NCBI RefSeq assembly: GCF_901764995.1
Contig: NZ_CABFKI010000002.1
Coordinates: forward strand, 208,637-272,636
Direction: 5' to 3'
Source of the DNA: Actinobacillus porcinus
GTDB taxonomy: Bacteria; Pseudomonadota; Gammaproteobacteria; Enterobacterales; Pasteurellaceae
Length of the DNA: 64,000 nt
This document shows positions 42,996-52,688 of the stretch, in pieces (within the stretch, counting starts at the first letter, position 1; the number at the start of each line of letters is the position of its first letter). The notes beneath the pieces were generated by a model. It ran no database searches, was not told the DNA's origin, and saw only the letters and a program-made list of their open reading frames with translations. A program made the position numbers and the translations under genes.

Positions 42996-43802
42996 ATGCG
43001 CCTTATTCCCTTACAAACAGAACAACAAGTCAGCCAATGGGCTGCTCGCCATATTGTTGATAGAATTAATCACTTTAATCCCTCTGAAGATCGTCCTTTT
43101 GTTTTAGGTTTGCCTACAGGGGGAACGCCACTAAAAACCTATCAAGAATTAATCGCACTTTATCAAGCCGGAGAGGTGAGTTTTAAACATGTTGTCACCT
43201 TTAATATGGATGAATATGTCGGCTTACCTAAAGAACATCCTGAAAGCTATCATTCTTTTATGTATAACAACTTCTTCAATCATATTGATATTCAAGAAAA
43301 AAATATCAATATTCTGAATGGCAATACGGATAATCATGATGAAGAATGTCGCCGTTATGAAGAAAAAATCAAATCTTACGGCAAAATTCATTTGTTTATG
43401 GGAGGAGTTGGACAAGATGGACATATTGCATTCAATGAACCGGCCTCTTCGTTGACTTCACGTACCCGCATTAAAACCCTAAATACGGATACCTTGATTG
43501 CTAATTCACGCTTTTTTGATAATGATATTAACAGCGTGCCAAAATATGCCTTAACTATTGGCGTTGGGACATTAATGGACGCGGAAGAAGTGATGATTTT
43601 AGCCACGGGACATAACAAGGCTTTAGCGGTACAGGCAGGTGTGGAAGGTTCGGTCAATCATCTTTGGACCATTAGCGCGTTACAATTACATCGTCATTTT
43701 ATCCTTGTTTGTGATGAACCTGCACAGCAAGAATTAAAAGTGAAAACCGTAAAATACTTCACGGAATTGGAACAACGCGCGATTCACAGCGTTTTAGACT
43801 AA
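42996..43802 (+). CDS. nagB: Glucosamine-6-phosphate deaminase
   Basis: Enzyme of 268 residues converting glucosamine-6-P to fructose-6-P and ammonia, feeding sialic acid carbon into glycolysis. The family motifs [27 protein letters not shown] and [18 protein letters not shown] (catalytic Asp and His) are complete. The start is at 42996 (MRLIPL) with GGAG upstream; the longer frame reads through the attenuator hairpin. nagA follows 18 bases later. Confidence 0.96.
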   Translation: MRLIPLQTEQQVSQWAARHIVDRINHFNPSEDRPFVLGLPTGGTPLKTYQELIALYQAGEVSFKHVVTFNMDEYVGLPKEHPESYHSFMYNNFFNHIDIQEKNINILNGNTDNHDEECRRYEEKIKSYGKIHLFMGGVGQDGHIAFNEPASSLTSRTRIKTLNTDTLIANSRFFDNDINSVPKYALTIGVGTLMDAEEVMILATGHNKALAVQAGVEGSVNHLWTISALQLHRHFILVCDEPAQQELKVKTVKYFTELEQRAIHSVLD

Positions 43803-43820
43803 TAAGAGAAATGAAATTAT

Positions 43821-44966
43821 ATGGCTTATGCTTTAATTAACAGCACGATTTACACGGGGCAGGAAACCTTGCGCGGTTATGCGGTGGTGGTAAAAGATGA
43901 CAAAATCCACGCCATTATTCCGCAGCAGGAATTAGATAAAAATATAGAAACCATTGATCTGCAAGGCAATAATCTCACGGCAGGTTTTATTGACTTGCAA
44001 CTTAATGGTTGTGGCGGCGTGATGTTTAATGATCAAACCAGCGTGCAAACCCTTGAAATTATGCAGGAAACCAACCTGAAATCCGGCACCACGAGTTTTT
44101 TACCCACATTTATTACATCCCCCGATGAAGATATGAAAACCGCGGTCAAAATCATGACCGAATATTTGGCGAAATATCAAAACCAAGCGTTAGGTTTACA
44201 TTTGGAAGGGCCTTATTTAAGTGTGGAGAAAAAAGGCGTACATCGCCCTGAATATATTCGTGAAATCAGCCCTGAAATGAAGCAATTCTTACTGGATAAT
44301 GCGGCAGTGATTACCAAAATCACCCTAGCGGCTGAAAATCCTACTGCGCAATATATTCCTGAATTTGTGGAAAAAGGCATCATCGTTTCCATTGGACATT
44401 CTAACGCCAATTATGATACGGCAAAAAGAGCCTTTAGACAGGGCGCCGGTTTTGCCACTCATTTGCATAACGCCATGTCACCAATCAGTTCGGGGCGCGA
44501 ATTAGGCGTTGTCGGTGCGGTATTGGATTCGGATGTTTACACAGGCATTATTGTGGATGGTGTGCATGTGGATTTTGCCAATGTGCGTTTAGCCCAAAAA
44601 TTAAAAGGCGACAAACTTTGCATTGTGACCGATGCACTGGCGGCGGCAGGTTCGGATATTAAAACCTTTACTTTTGTAGGCAAACCGATTTTTGTGGAAA
44701 ACGGACGTTGTTTTGATGCCAATGGCGCGTTAGGCGGTGCTTCTATTACGATGATTGAGTCTCTCAAAAATATGGTGGAACAGGTTGGTGTCTCGCTTAG
44801 CGAAGCACTCAAAATGTGCAATCTCTACCCGGCACGCGCCATCCATCAAGACCATAAATTAGGTTCCATTGAAACAGGCAAAATTGCCAATCTCACCGCA
44901 TTTACTGCAGATTTCCAAGTGATCGGTACCGCGGTAAATGGTATCTGGAAAAGTGCTCATCATTAA
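43821..44966 (+). CDS. nagA: N-acetylglucosamine-6-phosphate deacetylase
   Basis: Amidohydrolase of 381 residues removing acetate from GlcNAc-6-P. The metal site shows GLHLEGPYLS, the later GHSNANYDTA and HLHNAMSP, and the catalytic Asp is in VTDALAAAG. It is the last gene of the plus arm of the sialic locus. Copy C of the four-hairpin repeat begins 5 bases after the stop and probably ends transcription. Confidence 0.96.
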   Translation: MAYALINSTIYTGQETLRGYAVVVKDDKIHAIIPQQELDKNIETIDLQGNNLTAGFIDLQLNGCGGVMFNDQTSVQTLEIMQETNLKSGTTSFLPTFITSPDEDMKTAVKIMTEYLAKYQNQALGLHLEGPYLSVEKKGVHRPEYIREISPEMKQFLLDNAAVITKITLAAENPTAQYIPEFVEKGIIVSIGHSNANYDTAKRAFRQGAGFATHLHNAMSPISSGRELGVVGAVLDSDVYTGIIVDGVHVDFANVRLAQKLKGDKLCIVTDALAAAGSDIKTFTFVGKPIFVENGRCFDANGALGGASITMIESLKNMVEQVGVSLSEALKMCNLYPARAIHQDHKLGSIETGKIANLTAFTADFQVIGTAVNGIWKSAHH

Positions 44967-44970
44967 TACC

Positions 44971-45089
44971 CCCTATACGAGCCGTATAGGGTTACTTCAT
45001 CTGAGCCGCTCTGCGGCTCTGCTCTACGACTCTTACTGTCAGCCCCAGCGGGGCTGGGCTTAAGGAACCTAGCACGGCGCGTGCTAGGT
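44971..45089 (+). repeat. Compound four-hairpin repeat, copy C
   Basis: Same order and orientation as copy A. CCCTATACG-AGC-CGTATAGGG is at 44971-44991 and GAGCCGC-TCT-GCGGCTC at 45003-45019. CAGCCCC-AGC-GGGGCTG is at 45040-45056 and ACCTAGCACG-GCG-CGTGCTAGGT at 45067-45089. The linker between modules 2 and 3 is longer here (TGCTCTACGACTCTTACTGT region). The IS left end starts 15 bases later. Confidence 0.9.
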
Positions 45090-45103
45090 GAACTCTCAAA
45101 ATG

Positions 45104-45895
45104 AGGTGTAATAGACAAATTTGTTGCTAAAAACTGGCTTAAAGCTTTATAGTACAAGGCTTTAAGCCCTATTTTTGAAATATGAACAAAAAACTGCCCA
45201 TTTTGCCAAAATCCGAAAATAAAGAAACATGGCACATCAAATAATATTCAACGATATTTTTTGTAATAAGTGTCATAAAACATTTTCCTTCAAGAAAAAA
45301 TTAGATCCAATTAAAATTTGGAACGATTATATTTTAGGGAAACAAACCTATAAAGAACTCGCAATTAAATATCATTGTTCAGTCAGAACTATTCAAAGAT
45401 ATATCGATATGCAAAAATTAAGAAAAAAGCATCAATCGCAAGCAGGAAAAGAATTAAAAATAATAGTAAAAACATTAACAAAGAGTTCAAAAAATGAATT
45501 TTATCTACGATTACATTATTGGTTTATTAAACACCAAAATTTTTTAAAAGAACGAAGTGATAAAGCCAATGAAAAAGGTTATTTTCCTTATAAACATCGC
45601 AATGTAAGAAGTGCTTATGCCGGTTTAAGGCGTTATATGGATTATATTTTTACCTATGAGAAATATCCTGAATTAAATATAGAAAGGACAACAAATCGTT
45701 TAGAAGGGCTTTTTAGTGAACTTAAACGAAAAATAAATAATCACAACGGATTAAATAAAATACGTAATGTATTGTTTATACAGGATTTTCTAAATAGAAA
45801 AAGTTGCTAACATTTAAAGAAAATAAATATTGGCAACTGTTTTGTCTATTTGAGCTGTTTTGGGTGTAATAGCAACTATTTTGTCTATTACACCT
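45104..45895 (+). mobile_element. Decayed IS element of the IS256 variant (zinc-binding) type with terminal inverted repeats
   Basis: The left end (45104-45129) begins AGGTGTAATAGACAAA and ends GTTGCTA. The right end (45870-45895), read in reverse complement, begins AGGTGTAATAGACAAA and ends GTTGCTA, with 2 differences in 26 bases. Inside are a perfect 10-bp inverted repeat (GGCTTAAAGC 45136-45145/GCTTTAAGCC 45159-45168) and a broken transposase gene. A second, diverged end-like block (GGCAACTGTTTTGTCTATTT) lies at about 45832-45851. No target-site duplication was visible. Confidence 0.8.
45182..45810 (+). pseudogene. Broken transposase, IS256 family variant zinc-binding type
   Basis: The longest frame (45229-45810, 193 codons) begins in mid-domain. 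The true N-terminus lies in another frame: reading from about 45197 gives NCPFCQNPKIKKHGTSNN and then IQRYF, the first half of the zinc finger, and the main frame continues with CNKCHKTFSFKKKLDP. One extra A in the A-run near 45186-45192 and one extra T in the T-run near 45255-45260 explain both breaks. After the HTH (CSVRTIQRYIDMQ) the sequence jumps to QSQAGKELKIIVKTL, so about 100 residues with the catalytic core appear deleted. The C-terminal TTNRLEGLFSELKRKI is intact. Not functional. Family assignment is from memory of related Pasteurellaceae elements. Confidence 0.75.
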
Positions 45896-46659
45896 ATATT
45901 ATCCATAGAATTTATAAATGGGGTTATGGCATGAGTGGCATTACCTATATTGATGTTAATCACTTCACCAAACTGGTCATAAATGATATTGTTTGGAACT
46001 ATTCTAATTCCATTACTAACATAGTTCACTGTGTTCCTTTTTTTGAAATTAAATGTATTCCCGTTTTCTCTTGCTAACTTTTCCAAAAAAATTCTATTTT
46101 TAATCTTGTCAGCAAATCTCGAATCTGGAACATCGGATATATAATGAGATGAAGAATCAACATTTAAACTACCTTTCCAAAAAGACAAGCCAGAGCCATT
46201 AAATCCAATAGAGCCTTCAGATAAATCTGTAGTGAAGTGAATTGCATCACCTATTGTTTTGCCTAAACTATGTGAAACATTGGTAAAAGAACGTGTAATA
46301 ATTTTACGCCTAATTAAGTCATCAACAAAATGCTTTGCATCTTCTACTTGTTTTTGAGGAAGCCCAGTTATTGCTAATTCAAAATCGGCAATTTTATCTT
46401 CTTTTGTAGAAAATTCTGTTCCTCTATGTAATAAAAACATTTGATTAGTCTTTTTATTTATAACGAGAGTTCCTGAGTAGCCACTAGCAGTATTTGATTG
46501 ATGAGCTAGAATGTCATAATTGTCTATAAAATTTCTAGCTTGTTCATCAGAAAGTTCAGATTTTTCTCTTAAACTCTCATTAATTTTCTTACGGTTATTT
46601 ATTTCAGGAAATTCTCCATATGCTGAAGCTGCTAACAATGCTAGGTTGTCATTAGACAT
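45814..46659 (-). CDS. Lipase-like alpha/beta-hydrolase, 3' end replaced by IS sequence
   Basis: Protein of 281 residues without a signal peptide. It resembles class 3 lipases/phospholipase effectors: FLLHRGTEFSTKEDKIADFELAITGLP (oxyanion region, about 75-101) and the elbow NVSHSLGKTIGDA with candidate nucleophile Ser131; the usual first Gly of GXSXG is Ser here. The last 26 codons (GVIDKIVAITPKTAQIDKT..) lie inside the IS right end, so the natural C-terminus, including possibly the catalytic His, is lost or altered. AT-rich like its neighbour. The upstream membrane protein gene is 12 bases away on the same strand. A toxin/effector role is a guess; activity may be gone. Confidence 0.6.
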   Translation of the reverse strand: MSNDNLALLAASAYGEFPEINNRKKINESLREKSELSDEQARNFIDNYDILAHQSNTASGYSGTLVINKKTNQMFLLHRGTEFSTKEDKIADFELAITGLPQKQVEDAKHFVDDLIRRKIITRSFTNVSHSLGKTIGDAIHFTTDLSEGSIGFNGSGLSFWKGSLNVDSSSHYISDVPDSRFADKIKNRIFLEKLARENGNTFNFKKRNTVNYVSNGIRIVPNNIIYDQFGEVININIGNATHAITPFINSMDNIGVIDKIVAITPKTAQIDKTVANIYFL

Positions 46660-46671
46660 AATCCTACCTCA

Positions 46672-47268
46672 CTAGTTATTTAAATAATCATTCATAAAAT
46701 CTGAACCTTCCGAAATATCATTTTCATTACACTTAAAACTTTCAGCTAGCCCTGAAAGAGGGTTTCTGAAATACCCCGCAATTAAATGATACTGTACTAT
46801 AACCTGTTTAAGGTTATGATCGTATAGTACGAAAGTATTATGACCAAATATCTTGTTAGGGTTTATATATACATATATATTTAAGTAAGGATATTTTCTA
46901 TTTACCTCCCCTAAAAAATGTTTATTTCCATCAAAATACATTACTTGTTGATATAGCCCTTGATTTTTTATAAAAAAAGGATCTGTTTCTGGCTCACCTT
47001 CAATCGTAGGATAATATACCCATTCAGTACCTTTGAGTGACTCATTAACGCCTGATAACTTTCTCCATTCTTCGGGTGTTAAAAAAACTTCTACTTCTTT
47101 GCCTTTCCACATATCACAACGGTAAGGAGTAATGATTTCTGCTAAAATCATGTCATAGAAAAAAGATACCCATAAAATATAGGGTATAAAAGGGATAAGT
47201 AGAGCAATGCAACAACAAGGATGCTTGCTAAAATGCTGTTTTAACTTATTACAAATGCTATGACTCAT
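46672..47268 (-). CDS. Unrecognised membrane-anchored protein, possible immunity partner
   Basis: Protein of 198 residues. The N-terminal KHPCCCIALLIPFIPYILWVSFFYDMIL forms one membrane helix at about 16-42. The rest is a soluble domain rich in Tyr and aromatic residues, with no motif I recognise (for example KGKEVEVFLTPEEWRKLSG). It is likely to face the periplasm if the anchor is simple. It is the first gene of a two-gene unit with the lipase-like gene, in an AT-rich island flanked by IS remnants. Gene order and anchoring would fit an immunity protein against a lipid-attacking effector, but nothing in the sequence proves it. Confidence 0.5.
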   Translation of the reverse strand: MSHSICNKLKQHFSKHPCCCIALLIPFIPYILWVSFFYDMILAEIITPYRCDMWKGKEVEVFLTPEEWRKLSGVNESLKGTEWVYYPTIEGEPETDPFFIKNQGLYQQVMYFDGNKHFLGEVNRKYPYLNIYVYINPNKIFGHNTFVLYDHNLKQVIVQYHLIAGYFRNPLSGLAESFKCNENDISEGSDFMNDYLNN

Positions 47269-47437
47269 CGCAAAATCTCACCATTGTTTTTATTCTAACC
47301 CCTAAACATAGGGTAATAGAAAGCGTCATTATCGCGTTTATAACATACCAACCACGTTTAATAAATAATCAAATGTTGAATTTGTGATCTACTTCATATT
47401 TTTATGAATAGAAATTTCAGAGAAGAGAATATTAAAA

Positions 47438-47536
47438 GAATTGAGACAGAAATTATTGGTTCATAATAGATTAATGGAAAGACATAACATTATGTTTATA
47501 AAGGATTTTTTAATACAAAGAGTTGGTAATAATTAG
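47438..47536 (+). pseudogene. 3' remnant of a second IS256-variant transposase
   Basis: The frame reads ELRQKLLVHNRLMERHN, then IMFIKDFLIQRVGNN and a stop. It aligns with the C-terminus of the broken transposase at 45.7 kb (SELKRKINNHNGLNKIRN, then VLFIQDFLNRKSC). Only about 32 codons remain and no start is possible. With the other copy it brackets the lipase-like pair. Confidence 0.65.
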
Positions 47537-47665
47537 AAAAATAATTAAAACCAACTCTTTGAGCCATTAGAGATATAAATTTCCAAAATATAGTGGTAGA
47601 CTAGATAAAGGCTCATCTTCAGTAGATGTATTAATTCCTATAATTAAATCCGCATATCCTAAAAA

Positions 47666-47697
47666 AATGACCGCGCTTGGTAGCAAGTGCGGTCATT
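47666..47697 (-). terminator. Terminator of mglBAC
   Basis: AATGACCGCGCTTG (47666-47679) and CAAGTGCGGTCATT (47684-47697) form a 14-bp stem with one G-T pair and a 4-base loop, followed by seven T on the minus strand. One arm is a perfect uptake core. Confidence 0.85.
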
Positions 47698-47716
47698 CTT
47701 TTTAATATTTTACCAC

Positions 47717-48724
47717 CTATTTTTTCTTCGCGTATTTCAAACTATCAATAGCAACCGCAAGAATGATAATGGAACCTTTGATAATGTATTGCCAGTAAGG
47801 GTTAACACCGATATAGGTTAAACCATAGTTGATAACGGTGAAAATTAACACCCCCGTGACGACACCGATAATGGTGCCCACACCGCCGGCAAATGACACA
47901 CCGCCCACCACGCAAGCGGCAATGGCGTCTAATTCATACATAAAACCAAGGTTGTTCGTTGCAGAACCGATACGTCCTGCTTCGAGCATCCCACCAAAGG
48001 CATAGAATACACCTGCAAGGGTATAAATCACCAATAAGTTACGTGTGACGTTTACACCGGATACTCGTGCTGCTTCCGGGTTGCCACCGATGGCGAAAAT
48101 GTTTTTACCGAAGCGGGTTTTGTTCCATAAAATCCACATTAAGATGGTTGCTACAATGGCGTAAATCGTAATGTAAGAAAGTTTGAAACTACCGAAGCGG
48201 AAGAACCCTTGTGCAAATGACGAGAAGTTTTCGCTGAAGCCTGCAATTGGAGACCCGCCTACGGCGTCATAGTACAAAGAGTTAAAGCCATAAACGATAA
48301 TCATCGTCCCCATGGTTGCAATAAATGGCGTTACATTTAACACTGCCACCACAAAGCCGTTCACTAAGCCAATGACCGCGCCAATGGCACACACAATCAA
48401 AATCACCACAAAAATCGGCATTTCGGGTAAATTAGGAAATACACGGTTAAAGTTATCCATAGCTTGCAACATGGTTGCTGCAACCACCGCTGCTAAGCCC
48501 ACTTGACGACCGGCGGATAAGTCCGTACCTTGAACCACCAACAAGCCGGCAATCCCCAACGCGATAATTAAGCGAACAGAAGATTGGGTTAAAATATTAC
48601 TGAAGTTCATCAGCGTTAAGAAACTTGGGTCTTGAGCAATAATGACACCAAGCAAAATCAACAACACGAAATAAATCGCATTTTGTTTGAAAAAATCCCA
48701 TGTTTTTGTTTTTTGACCAGCCAT
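47717..48724 (-). CDS. mglC: Galactose/methyl-galactoside ABC transporter permease MglC
   Basis: Membrane permease of 335 residues with about 10 helices, of the ribose/galactose (AraH/RbsC) group. The VQGTDLSAGRQVGLAAVVAATML segment and IAACVVGGVSFAGGVGTIIGVVTG near the C-terminal third are typical. It pairs with MglA ATPase and MglB. It is the last gene of mglBAC, 12 bases after mglA. MglC rather than RbsC is inferred from MglB and the galTKM neighbours. Confidence 0.95.
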   Translation of the reverse strand: MAGQKTKTWDFFKQNAIYFVLLILLGVIIAQDPSFLTLMNFSNILTQSSVRLIIALGIAGLLVVQGTDLSAGRQVGLAAVVAATMLQAMDNFNRVFPNLPEMPIFVVILIVCAIGAVIGLVNGFVVAVLNVTPFIATMGTMIIVYGFNSLYYDAVGGSPIAGFSENFSSFAQGFFRFGSFKLSYITIYAIVATILMWILWNKTRFGKNIFAIGGNPEAARVSGVNVTRNLLVIYTLAGVFYAFGGMLEAGRIGSATNNLGFMYELDAIAACVVGGVSFAGGVGTIIGVVTGVLIFTVINYGLTYIGVNPYWQYIIKGSIIILAVAIDSLKYAKKK

Positions 48725-48736
48725 ACCACATTCCTT

Positions 48737-50245
48737 CTATAAATACTTAGCTGCCAATTGCAAAATTTCTTCTTGTGAAGTTTTTGCTGTTTCAACAATG
48801 CCAGCCACTCGACCATTGCTCATCACTAAAATGCGATCCGTAATCCCTAGTAATTCAGGCATTTCTGATGAAATCATAATGATGCCTTTATCTTTTTGGG
48901 CAAGTTGCATAATCAATTGATAAATTTCATATTTTGCCCCAACGTCAATACCACGGGTCGGCTCATCAAGCATTAAGACTTCAGGTTGAGTCAGCAACCA
49001 GCGCCCAATAATCACCTTTTGTTGATTACCGCCTGAAAGCGAACCAATGGTAGTTTTATGGGATGGTGTTTTCACATTCATCGCATCAATCACCCATTGG
49101 GTATCGCTTTTCATTTTTTTGCTACTGAGCAAACCCCATTGGGTCATATAAGATTTCATATTAGAAATCAACGAATTAAACTCAATACTGAGATTAGCAT
49201 AGATCCCCGTAGAACGGCGTTCTTCCGTCACCAAGGCAAAACCATTGTTAATGGCTTCAAGCGCACTGTGATTGACCACCGTTTTATCGTGCAATTTCAC
49301 CGTACCACCGGCACGCGCACGTACGCCGAAAATAGTTTCCACAATATCCGTGCGTTTTGCACCAACTAAACCTGCAATACCTAAAATCTCGCCTTTGCGT
49401 AATTCAAAGCTAACGTCTTGGATAGACGGCTGATTAAGTGCGGTTAAATTTTCCACCGTTAGGATCACTTCTTTCGGCGTATTAATTTTTTCAGGGAAGC
49501 GTTGCGTTAGCTCTCGTCCCACCATCATAGACACCACTTGATCCATGGTGACATCTTGAACCGCTACGGTATTCACCCATTGCCCATCGCGTAAAATGGT
49601 GATTTCATCACAAATGCGGAAAATCTCATCCATTTTGTGAGAAATGTAAATAATGCCGCAACCGCGTGCTTTTAATTTGGCGATAATGGTGAAAAGATGT
49701 TCCACTTCTTTTTCTGAAAGCGATGACGTAGGCTCATCCATAATCACAATTTTGGCGTTATAGGAAAAGGCCTTCGCAATTTCGATCATCTGCATTTGTG
49801 ACACAGACAAATCCGCTACTTTATCTCGCGGATCCACATCAATCCCCAGTTCATCAAAAATGGCTTTGGTGTCGTTATACATTTTGGTGTGATCCACAAA
49901 AATCCCTTTCAGCGGATAACGCCCTAGCCAAAGGTTATCCATCACATTACGCTGGCGCACAAGGTTTAACTCTTGATGCACCATAGAAATGCCGTGTTCT
50001 AAGGCTTCTTTCGATGTTTTAAAATTGACAGGCTTACCAAGGAACATAATATCGCCTTCATCCTTGGCGTAAATGCCAAATAAGCATTTTAGTAAAGTAG
50101 ATTTACCTGCCCCATTCTCCCCCATTAATGCGTGAACACTATGGGATTTCACGGTTAAATTTGCCTTATCCAAGGCTTTAACACCAGGGAACGACTTGCT
50201 CACATTTGTCATGGTGAGTAGCACTTCTTGATTTTGTGCCGTCAT
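48737..50245 (-). CDS. mglA: Galactose/methyl-galactoside ABC transporter ATPase MglA
   Basis: Double ATPase of 502 residues. The first half has Walker [17 protein letters not shown], the signature-like [14 protein letters not shown] and [10 protein letters not shown]. The second half has a degenerate Walker A ([16 protein letters not shown]), the signature [16 protein letters not shown] and [18 protein letters not shown] degenerate second Walker A is normal for this sugar subgroup. It lies between mglB and mglC. Confidence 0.96.
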   Translation of the reverse strand: MTAQNQEVLLTMTNVSKSFPGVKALDKANLTVKSHSVHALMGENGAGKSTLLKCLFGIYAKDEGDIMFLGKPVNFKTSKEALEHGISMVHQELNLVRQRNVMDNLWLGRYPLKGIFVDHTKMYNDTKAIFDELGIDVDPRDKVADLSVSQMQMIEIAKAFSYNAKIVIMDEPTSSLSEKEVEHLFTIIAKLKARGCGIIYISHKMDEIFRICDEITILRDGQWVNTVAVQDVTMDQVVSMMVGRELTQRFPEKINTPKEVILTVENLTALNQPSIQDVSFELRKGEILGIAGLVGAKRTDIVETIFGVRARAGGTVKLHDKTVVNHSALEAINNGFALVTEERRSTGIYANLSIEFNSLISNMKSYMTQWGLLSSKKMKSDTQWVIDAMNVKTPSHKTTIGSLSGGNQQKVIIGRWLLTQPEVLMLDEPTRGIDVGAKYEIYQLIMQLAQKDKGIIMISSEMPELLGITDRILVMSNGRVAGIVETAKTSQEEILQLAAKYL

Positions 50246-50278
50246 ACATCACCCCATCTATTTCTTGTTAAAATTAAA

Positions 50279-50333
50279 GTGGGTAACTCGCCACCGCGCC
50301 AAAAGTGCGGACAAAATTCATCGAGTTTCCCAC
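50279..50333 (-). terminator. Long hairpin between mglB and mglA
   Basis: GTGGGTAACTC (50279-50289) pairs with GAGTTTCCCAC (50323-50333) with one mismatch, with a loop that includes an uptake core. It lies in the 97-base gap and lacks a T-run; a role in stabilising mglB mRNA is likely. Confidence 0.45.
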
Positions 50334-50342
50334 CTAAGGATC

Positions 50343-51335
50343 TTATTTCATAAATTCAGATAAATTGTCTTTATCAATGCCGACATAAGGCACACGAACG
50401 ACTTTATTTTCGACTTTATAAGCCGTGCCTTCCCCTGCAGGTTTTCCGTGCGCAAGGTTATTAGATAATTGCACAACCGCTTTACCTTGGTTGACACCAT
50501 CATTCAACACCGTTCCCGCAATTTCACCTTTTTTGATCAATTGCAACACTTCTGGTAAGGCATCCACACCGAAAATCGGCAGTTTTTTACCATGTGCTTT
50601 TACCGCTTCCAATGCGCCCATTGCCATACCGTCATTGTTAGAAATGATCATCTCAATGTCGTTCGCTTTCGCGCTAGATAACCACGCATCGGTTTTATCT
50701 TTCGCCATTGCGGCATCCCACATCCCTGTATCCATAAAGAGTTGCTCGGTTTGAATGCCTGCATCAGCTAATTTTTCAATCACATATTTAGTACGCGCTT
50801 CCGCATCCGGGTGACCCGGTTCGCCTTTCAATAAGACATACTGAATTTTACCGTCTTTGTTTAAGTCAAAGGCAGGATTGGCTTTCCATTGTTTCGCAAT
50901 TAATTCCCCTTGGATTAAGCCGGATTCTTTTGGATCGGTTCCCACATAATAGGCGTTATCATATGTTGATAAGGCTTTTTCGCCCGGGTCTTTATTGAAG
51001 AACACCACAGGAATATTATCCGGTTTCGCTTTGCCAATAATGGTTGACGCTGCAGCAGGGTCAACTAGGTTAATCGCTAGGGCTTTCACGCCTTTTGAAA
51101 TCAACACATCCACTTGGTCATTTTGAATCGATTGCGCATTTTGAGAGTCATTCATCAATAACTTAACATCTTTTAATGTTTCTGCTTCCTTGCTAATTTC
51201 CTTGCGCATCAATGACATAAAGTTATCATCGTATTTATAAATCGTAACCCCGATTTTTGTTTCCGCTTGCGCAACACTTACGCCAGCCGCTAAACCTAAT
51301 GCTAAAGTTAATGCACTTAAACCTAATTTTTTCAT
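50343..51335 (-). CDS. mglB: Galactose-binding periplasmic protein MglB
   Basis: Periplasmic sugar-binding protein (330 residues) with a 24-residue signal peptide (ends VSVAQA). The mature start [16 protein letters not shown], the EF-hand-like calcium loop DLNKDGKIQ and the sugar-contact segments [10 protein letters not shown] and [15 protein letters not shown] match galactose/glucose-binding protein. It is the first gene of mglBAC, divergent from galTKM, and in relatives also serves chemotaxis, which is not expected here. Confidence 0.96.
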   Translation of the reverse strand: MKKLGLSALTLALGLAAGVSVAQAETKIGVTIYKYDDNFMSLMRKEISKEAETLKDVKLLMNDSQNAQSIQNDQVDVLISKGVKALAINLVDPAAASTIIGKAKPDNIPVVFFNKDPGEKALSTYDNAYYVGTDPKESGLIQGELIAKQWKANPAFDLNKDGKIQYVLLKGEPGHPDAEARTKYVIEKLADAGIQTEQLFMDTGMWDAAMAKDKTDAWLSSAKANDIEMIISNNDGMAMGALEAVKAHGKKLPIFGVDALPEVLQLIKKGEIAGTVLNDGVNQGKAVVQLSNNLAHGKPAGEGTAYKVENKVVRVPYVGIDKDNLSEFMK

Positions 51336-51422
51336 AAGCTTTCTCCTTGAAATGAAATAAGTACAATCTTACCTTAGCCGTTCCCCAATCATCGCGACAA
51401 CGCACTAACGTAATTAGGGTTA

Positions 51423-51465
51423 AATATAATGGTTCAAATGATAAATATCTGTGATCTTCATCACA
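51423..51465 (-). promoter_or_regulatory. mglB promoter with CRP site 1
   Basis: A perfect CRP core TGTGA-TCTTCA-TCACA lies at 51450-51465. On the minus strand a -10 TATATT (51423-51428) predicts a start near 51416, which places the CRP centre at about -41.5, the class II position. Confidence 0.7.
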
Positions 51466-51500
51466 AAATAGCATTAACCCATTCAGCAAATATTGAAATC

Positions 51501-51562
51501 TGTGATCCATATCACAAAAATCATTTTTCCTTATATTTCCACTCCATTTTTTATGCTATGTT
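51501..51562 (+). promoter_or_regulatory. galT promoter with CRP site 2
   Basis: A perfect CRP core TGTGA-TCCATA-TCACA lies at 51501-51516. A -10 candidate TATGTT (51557-51562) would give a start near 51569-51570 with CRP at about -61.5, the class I position; an overlapping TATGCT (51552-51557) is an alternative. Confidence 0.65.
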
Positions 51563-51564
51563 AA

Positions 51565-52644
<1,080 letters not shown>

Positions 52645-52688
52645 TTTTCACCGCACTTTAAATAATCTGGTAAAAATAGGAATTCATT

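Larger units (their letters stand above)
47269..47716. other. AT-rich gap holding the island promoter, an IS scrap and the mgl terminator
   Basis: This 448-base stretch has no complete gene. It contains the upstream region of the membrane-protein gene, a transposase 3' remnant (47438-47536), a 12-bp inverted repeat (CAAAGAGTTGGT 47516-47527/ACCAACTCTTTG 47550-47561) and the terminator of mglBAC (47666-47697). The rest is simple AT-rich sequence. Confidence 0.7.

Noticed and set aside
44963..45235. Minus-strand open frame of 90 codons after nagA
   Set aside because: It overlaps repeat copy C and the IS left end; its sequence is a translation of palindromes.
45182..45810. Programmed frameshifting in an active transposase
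   Set aside because: The central catalytic segment is missing, so the element cannot be active whatever the frameshift mechanism.
46672..47268. Assignment of the membrane protein to the DUF3304 family often found beside type VI lipases
   Set aside because: I could not see the family's conserved blocks, and the N-terminal helix is not a lipoprotein signal.
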